DNA from: Deltaproteobacteria bacterium
Lineage (GTDB): Bacteria; Desulfobacterota; Syntrophia; Syntrophales; UBA2210
DNA: 56,852 nucleotides
NCBI GenBank assembly: GCA_019313695.1
Contig: JAFDAS010000002.1
Location: 1-56,852 of the forward strand
Direction of reading: 5' to 3'
In this document: one piece after another, positions 1 to 8,106 of the stretch
Layout: the number at the start of each line of letters is the position of its first letter
How positions within the stretch are numbered: the stretch's first letter is position 1
Translations under genes and position numbers: made by a program
The notes under the pieces: generated by a model
What the model was told of the DNA's origin: nothing
Databases searched by the model: none
What the model saw: the letters and a program-made list of their open reading frames with translations, nothing else

Positions 1-129
1 TTTCCGAAGCTCCGGTGTATACTTTTCTTCCCTGTCGCATTCCTCCGCGATGGGCGCTATTTCCGCCTGAGCGAACTTGTAGGCCATATCCTGTAACATC
101 TTCATTTCTTCGGGCAGTTCAAAGTCCAT
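1..129 (-). CDS. Acyl-CoA dehydrogenase, N-terminal fragment
   Basis: Only the first 43 codons lie in the window; the gene runs off the left edge. The peptide begins MDFELPEEMKMLQDMAYKFA and continues with a helix rich in Ala and Glu (AEIAPIAEECDREE), which is typical of the first helix of FAD-dependent acyl-CoA dehydrogenases that oxidise acyl-CoA to enoyl-CoA. The ATG at 127-129 is preceded by a strong AGGAGGAAAG ribosome site. It lies downstream of, and on the same strand as, a 3-hydroxybutyryl-CoA dehydrogenase, so a shared beta-oxidation (or butyrate) operon is likely. The family call rests on a short stretch and on context. Confidence 0.75.
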   Translation of the reverse strand, partial: MDFELPEEMKMLQDMAYKFAQAEIAPIAEECDREEKYTPELRK

Positions 130-280
130 TCTTTCCTCCTCGTGTTTGTCGCACACCACTATGCGCATGGCAGAGATGCCGAACACATCCCCACTGCCGC
201 GGTGCGTGCAGATTTTGTAGATACCACTTTAGAAACTTCTATATATTGCTTTGGTGGAATCTTGTCAATAATAGACCAGT

Positions 281-304
281 GGGGACAGGTTTAAACCTGT
301 CCCC
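281..304. repeat. 24-bp perfect palindrome, REP-like
   Basis: The 12-bp arm GGGGACAGGTTT is followed immediately by its exact reverse complement. It sits 13 bp past the stop codon of the hydroxybutyryl-CoA dehydrogenase gene. No T-run follows it on either strand, so it does not look like a classical intrinsic terminator. Palindromes of this kind are often dispersed repeats in deltaproteobacteria; that assignment is inference. Confidence 0.7.
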
Positions 305-316
305 GATTATTTGTTT

Positions 317-1168
317 TCAGCTGTAATCATACACTCCTTTGCCTGTTTTTCTGCCGTATCGCTTTGCCCTTACCAGTTGTTTTAATATGGGTGCAGGCCT
401 GTATTTGTCACCCAGCTCTTCGTGGAGCCCTTCTACTACATGTAGAAGTGTGTCCAGGCCGACAAGATCGGAGAGCGCCAGAGGTCCGATCGGGTGGTTG
501 CATCCCAATACCATTCCCTTGTCTATGTCTTCCGCGCTTGCGATTCCTTCTCCCAGTGTGTAGAACGCCTCGTTCAGCATGGTACACAGTATCCTGTTTA
601 CAGCAAAGGCCGGCGCTTCCTTTACGACGATGATTTCCTTGCCGATCTTTCCACCCCAGTCTTTCGCGATCTCCAGTGTTTCTTTGGATGTTTCATAGCC
701 GTTTATGATTTCCAGAAGACGCATGACCGGCACGGGATTGAAGAAATGGGTGCCTATGAATTTATCCGGTCTTTTTGTAATGGATGCCATTTCCGTGATG
801 CTGAGACCGGATGTATTGGTGAAAAAGAGGCAATGGTCCGGCACTATCTCTTCCAGCTCGTCGTACACCTTCTTTTTTACATCCATTACCTCTATAATCA
901 CTTCGACCACTATATCGGCGTCACAGGCAGCTTCTTTCATGTCCAAGGTGGGGTTAAGCCTCCCGATAATGGTATCCACCTCTTCCTGTGTCTTTTTCCC
1001 CTTCGACACGTCGCGGCCGAGGGTCTTTCTTATTGTGTCCATACCGCCGTCAATAAAACGCTGTTCTATGTCCCTCATGGAGACATCATAACCAGCCTGC
1101 GCGCAGACCTGGGCGATGCCGCTGCCCATCAGACCCGCACCCAAAACACATACTTTCCTTATTTCCAT
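317..1168 (-). CDS. hbd: 3-hydroxybutyryl-CoA (3-hydroxyacyl-CoA) dehydrogenase
   Basis: A 283-residue NAD(P)-dependent dehydrogenase that interconverts 3-hydroxybutyryl-CoA and acetoacetyl-CoA in the cytoplasm. The Rossmann motif GAGLMGSG is at residues 10-17. The conserved NTSGLSITE stretch and the catalytic-His block [11 protein letters not shown] (His about 141) are present, and the C-terminal half has the family sequence [19 protein letters not shown]. Length matches the stand-alone bacterial enzyme (about 282 residues). The ATG is preceded by AGGAGGAAAGC. It is followed on the same strand by an acyl-CoA dehydrogenase, so the pair fits syntrophic or butyrate-type fatty-acid oxidation; direction of flux cannot be told from sequence. 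Confidence 0.93.
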   Translation of the reverse strand: MEIRKVCVLGAGLMGSGIAQVCAQAGYDVSMRDIEQRFIDGGMDTIRKTLGRDVSKGKKTQEEVDTIIGRLNPTLDMKEAACDADIVVEVIIEVMDVKKKVYDELEEIVPDHCLFFTNTSGLSITEMASITKRPDKFIGTHFFNPVPVMRLLEIINGYETSKETLEIAKDWGGKIGKEIIVVKEAPAFAVNRILCTMLNEAFYTLGEGIASAEDIDKGMVLGCNHPIGPLALSDLVGLDTLLHVVEGLHEELGDKYRPAPILKQLVRAKRYGRKTGKGVYDYS

Positions 1169-1364
1169 GCTTTCCTCCTGTATGATTTGTTTTCGATAAT
1201 TGCTCAGGTATCAAATACTATCCAGTGTTTTTCTGTATGGGTGGAGACTGAAGTTGTCCCACCCGCTATTTCAGATATTTATCCGACAAGCACATCCCTA
1301 TTATAGGAGCGGTTGTTGTGTCAATAGTTTATAACAAATTTTCGCATAAAGAAGGGTTTAAGGG

Positions 1365-2690
1365 TTATGTCTCCAGGCTTCCTTTAATTCTTTCCGCTAT
1401 CTTCCTCACCCTCTCCATGGCTTCATCCTCGTTGATTGTAAGAAGCCTGCGGTTTTCCATCACTATCCTGCCGTTTATAATCACAGTCTCCACGTCTGAT
1501 CCTCCCGCGGCATAGACGATGTGAGAATATTCATCATACATCGGGGTAAGGTGAGGTTTGTTCAGATCGATAATTATAATATCCGCCTTCATGCCTGTCT
1601 TCAATGACCCTGTGATATCTCCCATCCCCAGCACCCGGGCGCCGTTTCGAGTGGCCATCCGTGTTACTGTTTTCGCGGACATCACTGTGGGGTCGAGCAT
1701 TTCGGTCTTTTCAAGCTTTGCGGCCGTGCCCATCTCACCGAACATGTCGAGGTTATTGTTACTGGCGCAGCCGTCGGTTCCCAGCCCGACAGTGATGCCA
1801 TGTTCCAGCATGCTTGATATGGGGGCGACCCCGGAAGCCAGCTTCATATTGCTTTCGGGATTATGAACTACCTTGCAGCCGTGGTCGGCGAAGATCTTTA
1901 TGTCTTCTTCATCCATACAGACACCGTGGAAGGCAAAAAAACGCTCATCAAGACAACCGATATCCCTTAAAAATGCGGTTGCCCTTTTACCGAATTTTTC
2001 CTTCAACTGTTTTGCTTCCATCTTATTTTCAAGAAAATGAGTTGCGAAGGGGACGTTGTATTGGTTGGCCAGAGCCTTGGCGTCTTTAATAAGCTGGGGA
2101 GAACATGTGTACAGTGAGTGTGGTTCAACCATGATGTTGACAAGGGGGTCGTCGGCCCACTTTTCGATGAGCATACGCGTGTATGCAAGCCCTTCCTTGG
2201 GGGTTTTTGCGTTTGGCGAGGGAAAATCAAAGAGTCCTTCTCCAAGGAGACATCTCATTCCGGCCTGGTGGGCGACCTGGGCGGTTTCGTCTTCGAACAG
2301 GTACATGTCACAGAAGGTCGTCGTCCCCGATTTTATCATTTCAGCGCATGCAAGCATACTCCCCCAGCAGGCCAGTTCCGGATCAACATTTCTGGCCTCG
2401 GCGGGAAATATATAATTGTTCAACCAGTCCATCAGTTCCATATCGTCCGCCAGGCCCCTGAAGCATGTCATGGCCGCGTGGGTGTGGCTGTTTATGAGGC
2501 CGGGCATAACCAGACAATCGTGAGCGTCTATGGTCCTGCGGCCTGAAAATCGCGTTTCTATCTCTTTGGACCTGCCGATACCGACAATTGTGTCTCCATC
2601 TATGGCGATAGAACCGGTATGGATGATAGAATCTTTTTTGTCCGATGTGAGGACCCTTCCTCCTGATATGATGATATCAACTTCCTGCAT
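1365..2690 (-). CDS. mtaD: Amidohydrolase, 5-methylthioadenosine/S-adenosylhomocysteine deaminase type
   Basis: About 441 residues of the metal-dependent amidohydrolase superfamily, predicted to deaminate methylthioadenosine or S-adenosylhomocysteine (SAM by-product salvage). Metal-binding HTH is at about residues 69-71 (INSHTHAAMTCFRGL). Further family blocks are EPHSLYTCSP, THFLEN and GLGTDGCASNNNLDMF, the last carrying the catalytic Asp. I chose the ATG at 2690 (MQEVDIIISGG), because the amidohydrolase fold starts there and AAGGAGG lies 12 bases upstream; an in-frame start 60 bases further upstream would add residues unlike the family. Close relatives deaminate other substrates (guanine, chlorohydrolases), so substrate is less certain than family. 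Confidence 0.85.
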   Translation of the reverse strand: MQEVDIIISGGRVLTSDKKDSIIHTGSIAIDGDTIVGIGRSKEIETRFSGRRTIDAHDCLVMPGLINSHTHAAMTCFRGLADDMELMDWLNNYIFPAEARNVDPELACWGSMLACAEMIKSGTTTFCDMYLFEDETAQVAHQAGMRCLLGEGLFDFPSPNAKTPKEGLAYTRMLIEKWADDPLVNIMVEPHSLYTCSPQLIKDAKALANQYNVPFATHFLENKMEAKQLKEKFGKRATAFLRDIGCLDERFFAFHGVCMDEEDIKIFADHGCKVVHNPESNMKLASGVAPISSMLEHGITVGLGTDGCASNNNLDMFGEMGTAAKLEKTEMLDPTVMSAKTVTRMATRNGARVLGMGDITGSLKTGMKADIIIIDLNKPHLTPMYDEYSHIVYAAGGSDVETVIINGRIVMENRRLLTINEDEAMERVRKIAERIKGSLET

Positions 2691-2854
2691 CCCGGGGCAT
2701 AACCTCCTTGATCTGAAAATCTCATCTCGATACGGATGTCTTCTTATCACAGCATCCGTTTGGTCTTCAAGGAGGAATATCGCTGCTTAGTTAGTGTCCA
2801 CCCAGAAATGCCCTTTTTCAAGAATGAAGACCACTGTCGTAACAATCAAGGAAT

Positions 2855-2922
2855 ATCATTTCGACCGCAGGGAGAAATCCAGGATTTCTCAGTCGTGAAG
2901 ACTCCTTCAAAATGACAGAGTT
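2855..2922. repeat. Dispersed MITE-like repeat, copy 1
   Basis: This intergenic stretch contains ATTTCGACCGCAGGGAGAAA and AATCCAGGATTTCTCAGTCG and ends in TTCAAAATGACA. It is the reverse complement, with few differences, of the core of the element at 48375-48476. It is noncoding and lies in the 335-bp gap between the amidohydrolase and the plus-strand operon beginning at 3026; nothing else stands out in that gap. Confidence 0.7.
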
Positions 2923-3025
2923 TCATTGGCATGATACCAGAATCAATTCGCCTTTTATTATTCTTGATTATTTTCACGGTTTTGTTAGACTACCGGAAAG
3001 TATATTATGAAAGGAGGATTGGGAA

Positions 3026-3373
3026 ATGGAAGAGAACAGAGACAATGGGACAAAAAGTGTTTTTGTAAGGGAATTTGCAAGGGCTGTTCCCTGGGGAATT
3101 GTAGTCATCATAACATTTCTTATCTGTTTCGGGATTACCATCTATGGTGGCAAAAATGTGATAAATTATGCCCAGGAAAATGCCGCAAATACAATACGCC
3201 AGATAGTTACAGACCCGGTCCTTGTCAATGGAATCAAGAGAAATATCAAGGAGGGGATAGAGTACACTCTTACCAGAACAAAAAAAGAGGTAAGGAGTGT
3301 TCTGACGGATCCTGAATTAAAACAGGACATGAAAGAAGCCCTGGAATACACCGGAGAGAAGATAAGGAAATAG
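3026..3373 (+). CDS. Small single-pass membrane protein of unknown function
   Basis: A 115-residue protein with one hydrophobic segment (about residues 20-42, AVPWGIVVIITFLICFGITI). A long charged helix-prone tail follows (KRNIKEGIEYTLTRTKKEVR, then a similar DPELKQDMKEALEY repeat). The ATG is preceded by AAGGAGG at 3011-3017, an ideal ribosome site. It is the first gene of a tight plus-strand operon with a tyrosine phosphatase (4-base gap) and an ExeA-like ATPase. The layout (one membrane helix plus charged tail, beside polysaccharide regulators) is shared with the 96-residue protein at 18731, although sequence identity is low by eye. Function unknown; a scaffold or anchor at the inner membrane is conceivable. 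Confidence 0.75.
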   Translation: MEENRDNGTKSVFVREFARAVPWGIVVIITFLICFGITIYGGKNVINYAQENAANTIRQIVTDPVLVNGIKRNIKEGIEYTLTRTKKEVRSVLTDPELKQDMKEALEYTGEKIRK

Positions 3374-3377
3374 GTTT

Positions 3378-3842
3378 GTGAAGATTCTGTTTGTTTGCAC
3401 CGCCAATATCTGCCGGAGCTTTATGGCGGAGCGCGTATTCAGGAAAAGATCGGAGAAGAACGGCCGTGGCGACATCGAGGTGTCGTCGGCGTCCCTCTTT
3501 AATATGGAAGGAGCGCCGGCCGATCCCGGGGCTGTTGGTATTCTGGAAGAAAAGGGGTTTGATGGTTACGGCCATAAGTCAAGGCTGTTGACAGAAGATA
3601 TGGTCGCTGAAACGGATATGATACTTGTAATGGAACAACAGCACCGGGAGATGCTCATTGAAAACTATCCAGACGCAAAAGGCAGGGTATTTCTCTTAAA
3701 ACCATTTTCCAGTGGGTGCAGCCAGCTGAACAGCGGTGATATGGATGATATCAAAGATCCGTACAATCTGTCTAACTATCATTACAGGCTTTGCTTTGCC
3801 GAGATATACCTGGCCGTCGAGGGAGTGCTGAAATGTATTTAG
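3378..3842 (+). CDS. Low-molecular-weight protein-tyrosine phosphatase
   Basis: 154 residues. The N-terminal P-loop CTANICRS carries the nucleophile Cys7 and Arg13 of the C(X)5R signature, and the general-acid Asp is in KDPYN near the C-terminus. Such phosphatases (Wzb/Etp type) dephosphorylate the tyrosine cluster of BY-kinases that control capsule or exopolysaccharide polymerisation; the likely substrate is the Wzc protein at 16440-18695. The start is GTG, 4 bases after the preceding stop, and the 3' end overlaps the next gene by 10 bases, so translation is probably coupled. Its distance from the main polysaccharide locus is explained by the intervening RiPP-like operon. Confidence 0.93.
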   Translation: MKILFVCTANICRSFMAERVFRKRSEKNGRGDIEVSSASLFNMEGAPADPGAVGILEEKGFDGYGHKSRLLTEDMVAETDMILVMEQQHREMLIENYPDAKGRVFLLKPFSSGCSQLNSGDMDDIKDPYNLSNYHYRLCFAEIYLAVEGVLKCI

Positions 3843-4630
3843 AATACTGGGGTCTTAAAAGATTTCCCTTTGAAAACGTCCCGGACCCGGATTTCATGTA
3901 CTATTCGCCCGAGCATGAAGAGGCGCTGGCCCGGCTTCTCTATGTGGTAAGAGGGAATAAAGGCATGGTTATGATTACCGGAGAGATCGGCAGCGGGAAA
4001 ACTACTTTAAGCAGGGTTTTGCTGCAACAGCTTTCCGATGTGAAGTTTGATATAGGTTTGATGACGAATCCGATTCTTAAGCCGTTGGATTTTTTAAGAG
4101 AAATTCTCTATAATCTTGGCTTGAACCCGGCCAGGAATGCCGCTAAGTCTCACCTGCTGAAGATATTAAATGAGAAACTGCTGGAAAACCTCCGGAATGG
4201 GATGTCAACTCTACTGATATTTGATGAAGCGCATTTAATTTCCAGGAAAACCTTTGAAGAAATACGACTGCTGATGAACTTCCAGTTGAATGACAGATTT
4301 ATGCTGACCATTATTCTGCTGGGTCAGCCGGAGCTGAAAGATATCGTCAAGGAAATAAAACAATTGGACCAGAGAGTCGCCACAAGGTATCACTTAAATC
4401 CCCTTAATTTTGTTGAAACGCGGAACTATATAAAAATACGTCTGGAGAAGGCCGGTTCAACCAATAATATAATTGACCCGCAGGCGTTAGATGACATATA
4501 CGATTATTCCAAGGGAATACCAAGGCTGATAAATAACATTTGCGATATTAGCCTTATGGTAGGATTTGTTTCGAAGGCGGAGATTGTTGATTCCAAAATT
4601 ATCAAAGAAGCCGCACGGGATCAGGGCTAA
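3833..4630 (+). CDS. ExeA-like AAA ATPase of polysaccharide/exosortase loci
   Basis: 265 residues starting MYLEYWGLKRFPFENVPDPD, a signature N-terminus of the ExeA/GspA-like ATPases found in exopolysaccharide (often exosortase-linked) loci. Walker A GEIGSGKT is at residues 50-57 and Walker B LLIFDEAH at about 127-134; a sensor-like ILLGQPEL follows. The ATG overlaps the 3' end of the phosphatase gene by 10 bases, and an in-frame upstream start inside that gene was rejected. No peptidoglycan-binding domain is fused to it, unlike true ExeA. Role unproven: ATP-driven assembly or regulation of the export machinery. No exosortase gene is visible in this window. Confidence 0.85.
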   Translation: MYLEYWGLKRFPFENVPDPDFMYYSPEHEEALARLLYVVRGNKGMVMITGEIGSGKTTLSRVLLQQLSDVKFDIGLMTNPILKPLDFLREILYNLGLNPARNAAKSHLLKILNEKLLENLRNGMSTLLIFDEAHLISRKTFEEIRLLMNFQLNDRFMLTIILLGQPELKDIVKEIKQLDQRVATRYHLNPLNFVETRNYIKIRLEKAGSTNNIIDPQALDDIYDYSKGIPRLINNICDISLMVGFVSKAEIVDSKIIKEAARDQG

Positions 4631-4655
4631 TTTGTAGCAGCCGATTGATTCACCA

Positions 4656-5288
4656 TTAAACTTTTTCTTTTTTGAAGATCATCAGGGGCCTTTCATTTGG
4701 CCCCCGTATTTCCCTTCCAATATTGCGGAATCCCAGCTTTTGAAAAAAACTGCAGGCAATATGAGAAGCCGGTTTTGCAATGCAGGCAGATTCATCATTT
4801 TTCTGAAGGATAGATAGTCCTTTCAGGGTTAATTCTGTTCCGATCCCCTTATTTCGAAAATCAGGAAGGACAGCCAATGTATAAAACTCGGGCATTTCAC
4901 TGATGGCAGGCATCTGATTTTTTGAGGATTCAATAAACTCTTCCGTTTTGTCTGTTCTTATTTTAGGAGAGCAAAGCCGCCTGAAGGCCGCCGAGAAAAT
5001 TCTGTGATCCGAAAAAATCCTCTTTATGACAGCGATCCCAAGAGACGCTTTGTGCTTCATTATTTCTTTTTCAAGGCACCGGCTGTCATAGACGAACAAC
5101 GCAAGCCCGACAACCTTTCCCCCTAATTCCTTCACCAGGAGCAGGGTATTTTCAGAGGTCACAACCATGGGGTAGAATTTGTTTTTCAGGAACTCTTCTC
5201 CCAATCTGGGCAGGAGGGAATGCGGCAGAGAATCACTGTGGATTCTGGCAAGAGCTTCGATGTCTGATTTTACGGCTTCTCTAATCAT
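4656..5288 (-). CDS. GNAT-family N-acetyltransferase
   Basis: 210 residues. The acetyl-CoA loop is in LPDFRNKGIGTELTLKGL (R-x-x-G-x-G type), with the preceding strand EFYTLAVLPD and the C-terminal FFQKLGFRNIG typical of GNAT enzymes. An N-terminal stretch IREAVKSDIEALARIHSDSL begins the fold. It is the last gene of the minus-strand RiPP-like operon, 57 bases after the nucleotidyltransferase gene. Substrate unknown; modification of the peptide product or self-protection are both possible. It is a second GNAT besides the one fused to the peptidase at 7054-8106. Confidence 0.85.
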   Translation of the reverse strand: MIREAVKSDIEALARIHSDSLPHSLLPRLGEEFLKNKFYPMVVTSENTLLLVKELGGKVVGLALFVYDSRCLEKEIMKHKASLGIAVIKRIFSDHRIFSAAFRRLCSPKIRTDKTEEFIESSKNQMPAISEMPEFYTLAVLPDFRNKGIGTELTLKGLSILQKNDESACIAKPASHIACSFFQKLGFRNIGREIRGPNERPLMIFKKEKV

Positions 5289-5345
5289 GGTTTTGCGGAG
5301 GCTGAGGCCGGTGATTTCGCGGAAAAATTCTTTCTTGCGCGGTCG

Positions 5346-6521
5346 CTAAACTTTAAAGACGCGTGACAACACCTCTCTGATTCGGTTAAGATAGTGCTTG
5401 TAATTCATGTCGGCCTCGGAGATATAGCTTCTCTGGGCCAGGATATCCTTCGGTGGGAATAGTGTCCTCCCCACGAACTTCAACTTTTTCACCAGGCCTT
5501 TATTCATGGATAAATGTATCAGATAGCTGAGGCCGGGTGTGCGTTTATTTTCTGCAGCTTTGCGCATGAATATCTTTTCGGGAATACTGAATCTTTTGGG
5601 CTTAAGTTTCAGCAAAACATCTTCCGGGACGTTAGCTTTAATAAAATAATGCGAAAAATAGAGGGTTGTATAGACCATTTTATTAAGGTTAAATTTGATG
5701 GTGTCTCTGACCAGAAGGTCCCAGTCCAGATCTTCCCCATAATAATTGATGGCTCTGTCAATATCACAAAAATAGCTGAGTTTGTTTAGGGAGTGAGTAA
5801 CCCGGAGGGCATGTTCGGACAGGTGTATAATAAGATGGTGCGGAGACATAACCCATGTTTTGGTGTCTGCGATATTTGTCCTTACGGCATCACGCCAGAT
5901 ATCCTCCATTTCAATATATCCGATATACGATTCGTTGGGTATTGTTGAATTGACGAAGTGCCAGTGGACATGAAAAGAAGGGGAGTTTTTAGCGGGGTTT
6001 CTGTAGTCGAGAGTTGTCAGGTAGGTTGAGTTAAAATCAACATAGTCAACAGATCGATCTGCCGGGGAATATCCCAGCTTTTTCAACAGTTCATCTGTTT
6101 GATAGAGATCTCCATTTTTTACAAGGAGGTCAACGTCCGACATGGGGCGCAGGGCCAGATTGCCGTATGCCGTTTCGGCAAGAGCCGCTCCTTTCATCAC
6201 GATTACCTGAATTCCTCTCTGATGAAACAGACCGAGAACCTTTTTAAGCTCTTCAAAGATAAGGGCATTTTTTGTGGCGCTCAGGTAGTAATCTTTTTTC
6301 AGCTCTTCTGTTACATATTCTGGAATATCGTAATGCGCTGCAATCTCGGGAAGGTGGCTGAAAACCAGGGGTGAGACGCTTTCACCTCTCGCCTTTTCCA
6401 GAAAAACGTTCCAGTCAATATCCAGTAGTTCCGGAAGATTAGTTTTTTCCGTCCTGCAGCAGTAAAGCAGTAAGTGATCTTCGCTTGACCAGGTCAATTC
6501 AATTCCCCAAAATGTCGCCAC
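5346..6521 (-). CDS. Nucleotidyltransferase family protein (NTP_transf_5 type)
   Basis: 391 residues. The block VMKGAALAETAYGNLALRPM followed by SDVDLLV (residues 108-134) is the G-x-x-L/A-x-x-x-Y-x-x-x-x-x-R-x-x-x-D-x-D-L-L-V pattern of the uncharacterised nucleotidyltransferase family PF14907; the two Asp of DVD would bind metal. Members of this family occur in lasso-peptide clusters, where in pseudomycoidin-type pathways one acts after a kinase to decorate the phosphorylated C-terminal serine. Here it shares the operon with an HprK-like kinase and a precursor ending in Ser, so the same role is plausible. The start is GTG at 6521, 15 bases after the hicA stop. Confidence 0.85.
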   Translation of the reverse strand: MATFWGIELTWSSEDHLLLYCCRTEKTNLPELLDIDWNVFLEKARGESVSPLVFSHLPEIAAHYDIPEYVTEELKKDYYLSATKNALIFEELKKVLGLFHQRGIQVIVMKGAALAETAYGNLALRPMSDVDLLVKNGDLYQTDELLKKLGYSPADRSVDYVDFNSTYLTTLDYRNPAKNSPSFHVHWHFVNSTIPNESYIGYIEMEDIWRDAVRTNIADTKTWVMSPHHLIIHLSEHALRVTHSLNKLSYFCDIDRAINYYGEDLDWDLLVRDTIKFNLNKMVYTTLYFSHYFIKANVPEDVLLKLKPKRFSIPEKIFMRKAAENKRTPGLSYLIHLSMNKGLVKKLKFVGRTLFPPKDILAQRSYISEADMNYKHYLNRIREVLSRVFKV

Positions 6522-6536
6522 TATTTTCTTTATAGT

Positions 6537-6770
6537 CTAAAGGCCCAAATAGTTGACCAGATCTTTTTTCTCTAATCCACTCTGTTTTAATATGTCGCTA
6601 AGTGTCCCTTTAGCTAAAGTTTTATGTAAAGGAACGATTGTCTTAAAAGTTTTTCCCGGAGTAACCTTTCTTAAGGAAATATGGCTCCCTTTTTGCCTTA
6701 CTTTTTCAAAACCGGCTTTTTGCAACACTTTGATTAAGTCGGCTCCTGAGATTGTTGGCAGTTTGGTCAT
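6537..6770 (-). CDS. hicA: HicA-type mRNA interferase toxin (pair 1)
   Basis: 77 residues with the YcfA/HicA dsRBD-like fold: SGADLIKVLQKAGFEKVRQK, then GSHISLRK with the catalytic His, then TIVPLHKTLAKGTLSDILKQ. HicA toxins cleave mRNA until blocked by HicB. Its ATG lies one base after the upstream hicB stop (TAAAATG), so the pair is co-translated. It is embedded between the peptidase-GNAT gene and the nucleotidyltransferase gene of the RiPP-like operon, with 15 bases to the next start. Confidence 0.9.
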   Translation of the reverse strand: MTKLPTISGADLIKVLQKAGFEKVRQKGSHISLRKVTPGKTFKTIVPLHKTLAKGTLSDILKQSGLEKKDLVNYLGL

Positions 6771-6771
6771 T

Positions 6772-6996
6772 TTATGCTGTTATTTCTAATGAGGTGAAAA
6801 TCGGTTCGGATTTTTCGACAGGCATATCTTCGGTTCCAAAACTTTCAATATACAATTCAATTGCTTCTTGAAGATTTTTTCTGGCTTCCTCGAAAGTTTT
6901 TCCTTGAGATGTAACACCAATCTCTATAGATCGAGCTACGAACCAGTCTTTTTCCTGTGTAATAATAGCGCTCAATTTATATGCCAAATGAACCAC
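6772..6996 (-). CDS. hicB: HicB-type antitoxin (pair 1)
   Basis: 74 residues with the HicB core: KDWFVARSIEIGVTSQGKTF then EEARKNLQEAIELYIESF, an RNase H-like fold lacking catalytic residues. No separate DNA-binding helix-turn-helix or ribbon-helix-helix follows, so it is the short HicB form. The annotated GTG is only one base from AAAGGAG; a TTG three codons downstream, giving MAYKLSAII, has better spacing and may be the true start. Gene order (antitoxin first) matches pair 2 at 10475-10971. Confidence 0.88.
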   Translation of the reverse strand: MVHLAYKLSAIITQEKDWFVARSIEIGVTSQGKTFEEARKNLQEAIELYIESFGTEDMPVEKSEPIFTSLEITA

Positions 6997-7053
6997 ACTC
7001 CTTTACTTGTAACTTGCTTTTTTTGACCCTCTTTGCAAATAAACGCCTTCATT

Positions 7054-8106
7054 TTACCAAGATTTGATATCCTTTACCAGAACAATTCTCAGGCGTGAGG
7101 TTTTTTTAGCCTCTTCTTGAAGCTGTTCGTTCAGTTCAGGAATGGAAATTTGGCGGAACCCTGATTTTCGATAAAGGTTGTTCGCGGGTTTGGCATCCTC
7201 AAAGACCAGAAGCTTAATTTCTGAAGCGCCATGTTTCGCTGCTATATCCGCAGCCATATTTGTCAATTTTTCGCCGATTCCCATTCTCCGATAGCGCCAA
7301 TTTACCTTCATACCAAAAAGCCACCAGCCTGTATAAGGATAGTCACTTTCTTGAAACTCGGAAAGAGTTACACTGCCGATAACCATATCTTTTTGCTTTG
7401 CTACAAGCCAGTATCCTGAATCTTTGGGATTTTTGAGCTGTTCATACAAGGCATTCGCGGGATTTTCTGACTCAGGCTGTTGGTTATACCTGTAAAGCAG
7501 GGAGAGCGAAGAGGCATCGTCAGGAGTGGCAATTTTATATCGAAAGTTCTCTTTCACCAATTTTTTGGCTAAGAAGCAGTAAAACTCAACACTTTGAAGT
7601 TTCTCCAAAATAATGCCCAGTAATCTACGCCCTTTGTGCTTTACTTTACTTCCTATGGGATAAGTCCACCGGCTGAATGGGGATAGCCAAGCAAAGAATA
7701 AGTTGATTATCCGATGAAGTTTTGTATTTAGTTTTCTTTCTCTCCCGTTTCTTTCAATGGCTGTTACCCGGCCAAGGATCCTTTGAGTATCTACCCCTTC
7801 AGGTTGACCGAAGGCGGCATCTCCTTTAATGAAAAATACCGTTCCGCTACCCTTTATTGTTTTTCGGATCACACGGTGTACGATTGCCTGATCATCCATA
7901 GTCTTATATAAGACCACATCACCGACTCTGATGGGGAAATTCCACAGTGGGCTTACAGTAATCAGATCTTCGTCCTGAATAAAAGGCCGCATACTGAAGC
8001 CCTTTGCCTGAAAACGGATGGATGTGCCTCTTTCGAGGAGATCGTTGCTCAATTTTAATAGACTGGAGTTGCTTAAAGGGACGGGGCCTTTCACTTGTCT
8101 AAACAT
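7054..8106 (-). CDS. S26-like signal peptidase domain fused to a GNAT acetyltransferase
   Basis: 350 residues in two domains. The N-terminal part (about 1-130) is S24/S26 peptidase-like: FSMRPFI with nucleophile Ser38, VGDVVLYK, then IVHRVI with His77 where bacterial enzymes have the catalytic Lys, and FIKGDA. This is the Ser-His arrangement of SipW/ER-type signal peptidases. A hydrophobic stretch around INLFFAWLSPF may be a membrane anchor. The C-terminal part (about 190-345) is GNAT: VNWRYRRMGIGEKLTNMAAD with the acetyl-CoA loop, then PANNLYRKSGFRQI. It overlaps the upstream kinase gene by 8 bases. Likely roles are leader removal and acylation of the new amine of the peptide; this is inference. 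Confidence 0.8.
   Translation of the reverse strand: MFRQVKGPVPLSNSSLLKLSNDLLERGTSIRFQAKGFSMRPFIQDEDLITVSPLWNFPIRVGDVVLYKTMDDQAIVHRVIRKTIKGSGTVFFIKGDAAFGQPEGVDTQRILGRVTAIERNGRERKLNTKLHRIINLFFAWLSPFSRWTYPIGSKVKHKGRRLLGIILEKLQSVEFYCFLAKKLVKENFRYKIATPDDASSLSLLYRYNQQPESENPANALYEQLKNPKDSGYWLVAKQKDMVIGSVTLSEFQESDYPYTGWWLFGMKVNWRYRRMGIGEKLTNMAADIAAKHGASEIKLLVFEDAKPANNLYRKSGFRQISIPELNEQLQEEAKKTSRLRIVLVKDIKSW

Noticed and set aside
281-304. Intrinsic terminator for hbd
   Set aside because: There is no loop and no following T-run on the minus strand.
494-1306. Long open frame (270 codons) on the plus strand over the hbd gene
   Set aside because: It lies antisense to a gene with clear family motifs and a strong ribosome site, and its translation resembles no protein family.
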